Of a DNA stretch of 64,000 bases, positions 63,116 to 64,000 are shown in pieces (the stretch's first letter is position 1; every line of letters begins with the position of its first letter). This stretch comes from Microvirga rosea (GTDB lineage: Bacteria > Pseudomonadota > Alphaproteobacteria > Rhizobiales > Beijerinckiaceae): positions 186,001-250,000 of the forward strand of contig NZ_JAJDOP010000002.1 in assembly GCF_020595095.1 (NCBI RefSeq), in the 5' to 3' direction. The notes below the pieces were generated by a model. That model had not been told where the DNA came from, did not search any database, and was given only the letters and a program-made list of their open reading frames with translations. The position numbers were made by a program, and so were the translations under genes.

Positions 63116-63982
63116 ATGGCGAAGGTCAGTTTCATCGGTCTGGGCGTCATGGGTTATCCCATGGCAAGGCACCTGAAGGCCAAAGGCCACGAGGTCACGG
63201 TCTACAACCGGACCGGCGCGAAAGCCGAAAAGTGGGTTTCCGAAAACGGCGGCCGCGCCGCCGCGACACCGCGCGAGGCCGCCGAGGGCCAGGACATCGT
63301 CTTCGCCTGCGTCGGCAATGACGACGATCTGCGCCAGGTCACGCTCGGCCCCGACGGCGCCTTCTCGGCCCTTCAGGCCGGAGCGATCTTCGTCGATCAT
63401 ACGACGGCCTCCGCCGAAGTGGCGCGGGAGCTCCATGGCGCGGCGAAAGACCGGAATGCGGCGTTCATCGATGCGCCCGTCTCGGGCGGCCAGGCGGGAG
63501 CCGAGAACGGCGTGCTCACCGTCATGTGCGGCGGTGATGCGGGGGCTTACGCAAAGGTGGAGCCCGTGATCATGAGCTTCGCGCGCGGCTGCCGCCTGAT
63601 GGGGCCCGCGGGAGCCGGACAGCTGACGAAGATGATCAACCAGATCTGCATCGCCGGTCTGGTCCAGGCGCTCTCCGAGGGCATTCATTTCGGCAAGCGG
63701 GCCGGTCTCGATATCGAGGCGGTGCTCGACGTGATCTCCAAGGGTGCGGCGGGATCCTGGCAGATGGAGAACCGCGGCAAGACCATGAATCAGAACAAGT
63801 TCGATTTCGGATTCGCGGTGGATTGGATGCGCAAGGATCTCTCCATCGTTCTCACGGAGGCCCGCAAGAACGGCGCAAGCCTGCCCGTGACGGCGCTGGT
63901 CGACCAGTTTTATGCCGAGGTGCAGGCCAAGGGCGGCAATCGCTGGGATACGTCCAGCCTGATCTCACGGCTCGAACGGTAA
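63116..63982 (+). CDS. NAD(P)-dependent 3-hydroxyisobutyrate dehydrogenase-family oxidoreductase
   Basis: A 288-residue beta-hydroxyacid dehydrogenase. The dinucleotide motif FIGLGVMGYPMARHL is at the N-terminus, with YNRTGAKA favouring NADP. The substrate motif FIDAPVSGGQAGAENG, the catalytic Lys in GAGQLTKMINQI and the C-terminal KDLSIVLTEARKNG block are typical. It could act on tartronate semialdehyde, succinic semialdehyde or 3-hydroxyisobutyrate; the sequence does not settle which. Confidence 0.93.
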   Translation: MAKVSFIGLGVMGYPMARHLKAKGHEVTVYNRTGAKAEKWVSENGGRAAATPREAAEGQDIVFACVGNDDDLRQVTLGPDGAFSALQAGAIFVDHTTASAEVARELHGAAKDRNAAFIDAPVSGGQAGAENGVLTVMCGGDAGAYAKVEPVIMSFARGCRLMGPAGAGQLTKMINQICIAGLVQALSEGIHFGKRAGLDIEAVLDVISKGAAGSWQMENRGKTMNQNKFDFGFAVDWMRKDLSIVLTEARKNGASLPVTALVDQFYAEVQAKGGNRWDTSSLISRLER

Positions 63983-64000
63983 GCGCCCACCGCCCTTCCG

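Overview
The window looks like chromosome of a GC-rich alphaproteobacterium of the order Hyphomicrobiales (Rhizobiales). A Methylobacteriaceae member such as Microvirga is my best guess. This rests on family content and style (DUF2865, DUF971, an Atm1-type exporter, class II DAHP synthase, ECF42/YCII pair, a GTTC-N7-GTTC SOS box) and on no database search.

The window has two halves that meet at a tRNA-Phe(GAA) gene (30802-30877, minus strand). The left half (1-30.8 kb) is accessory DNA in decay. It has intact small modules: a MerR-controlled heavy-metal P1B ATPase with a textbook operator (437-3211), a TetR-haloalkane dehalogenase operon with its own palindromic operator (6399-7916), DUF2270, two single-domain response regulators behind a NepR-like small protein, an ArsR repressor, an SDR, a fasciclin protein, and an XRE-cupin regulator. 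Between them lie many broken genes: an ECF42-type sigma factor split by TAA, a response regulator cut just after its conserved Lys, a GyrI-like fragment, a DUF1127 fragment, an autotransporter with frameshifts and a large deletion, an SRAP/YedK gene, two imuA pieces, a phage endolysin remnant and a tyrosine integrase with two ambers. A composite repeat made of an SRAP 3' end and a regulator 3' end recurs across 6-19 kb.

Within this half, 19.7-22.6 kb is markedly AT-rich. It ends in a two-gene unit: a 177-residue protein made of two copies of one domain, overlapping the start of a 1712-residue RTX protein with about a hundred calcium-binding nonapeptides. No type I secretion genes are in the window. 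This pair is my best candidate for something undescribed.

The right half (30.8-64 kb) is orderly core genome with high coding density: YacG-Maf; PssA, Psd and an Atm1-type ABC exporter; a LysM protein; a LOG-family hydrolase; CreA; a cysS-GNAT-cimA operon with overlapping start/stop codons; gltX, nadE and class II DAHP synthase; an O-antigen ligase overlapping gor; a tctC-tctB-tctA tripartite carboxylate transporter with a hairpin terminator between tctC and tctB; rpiA, gph, tRNA-Val, an L,D-transpeptidase, moaA, an amino-acid-type binding protein and a 3-hydroxyisobutyrate-dehydrogenase-like enzyme. Three copies of a ~145-bp palindromic intergenic repeat sit at 44.4 and 60.3-60.6 kb.
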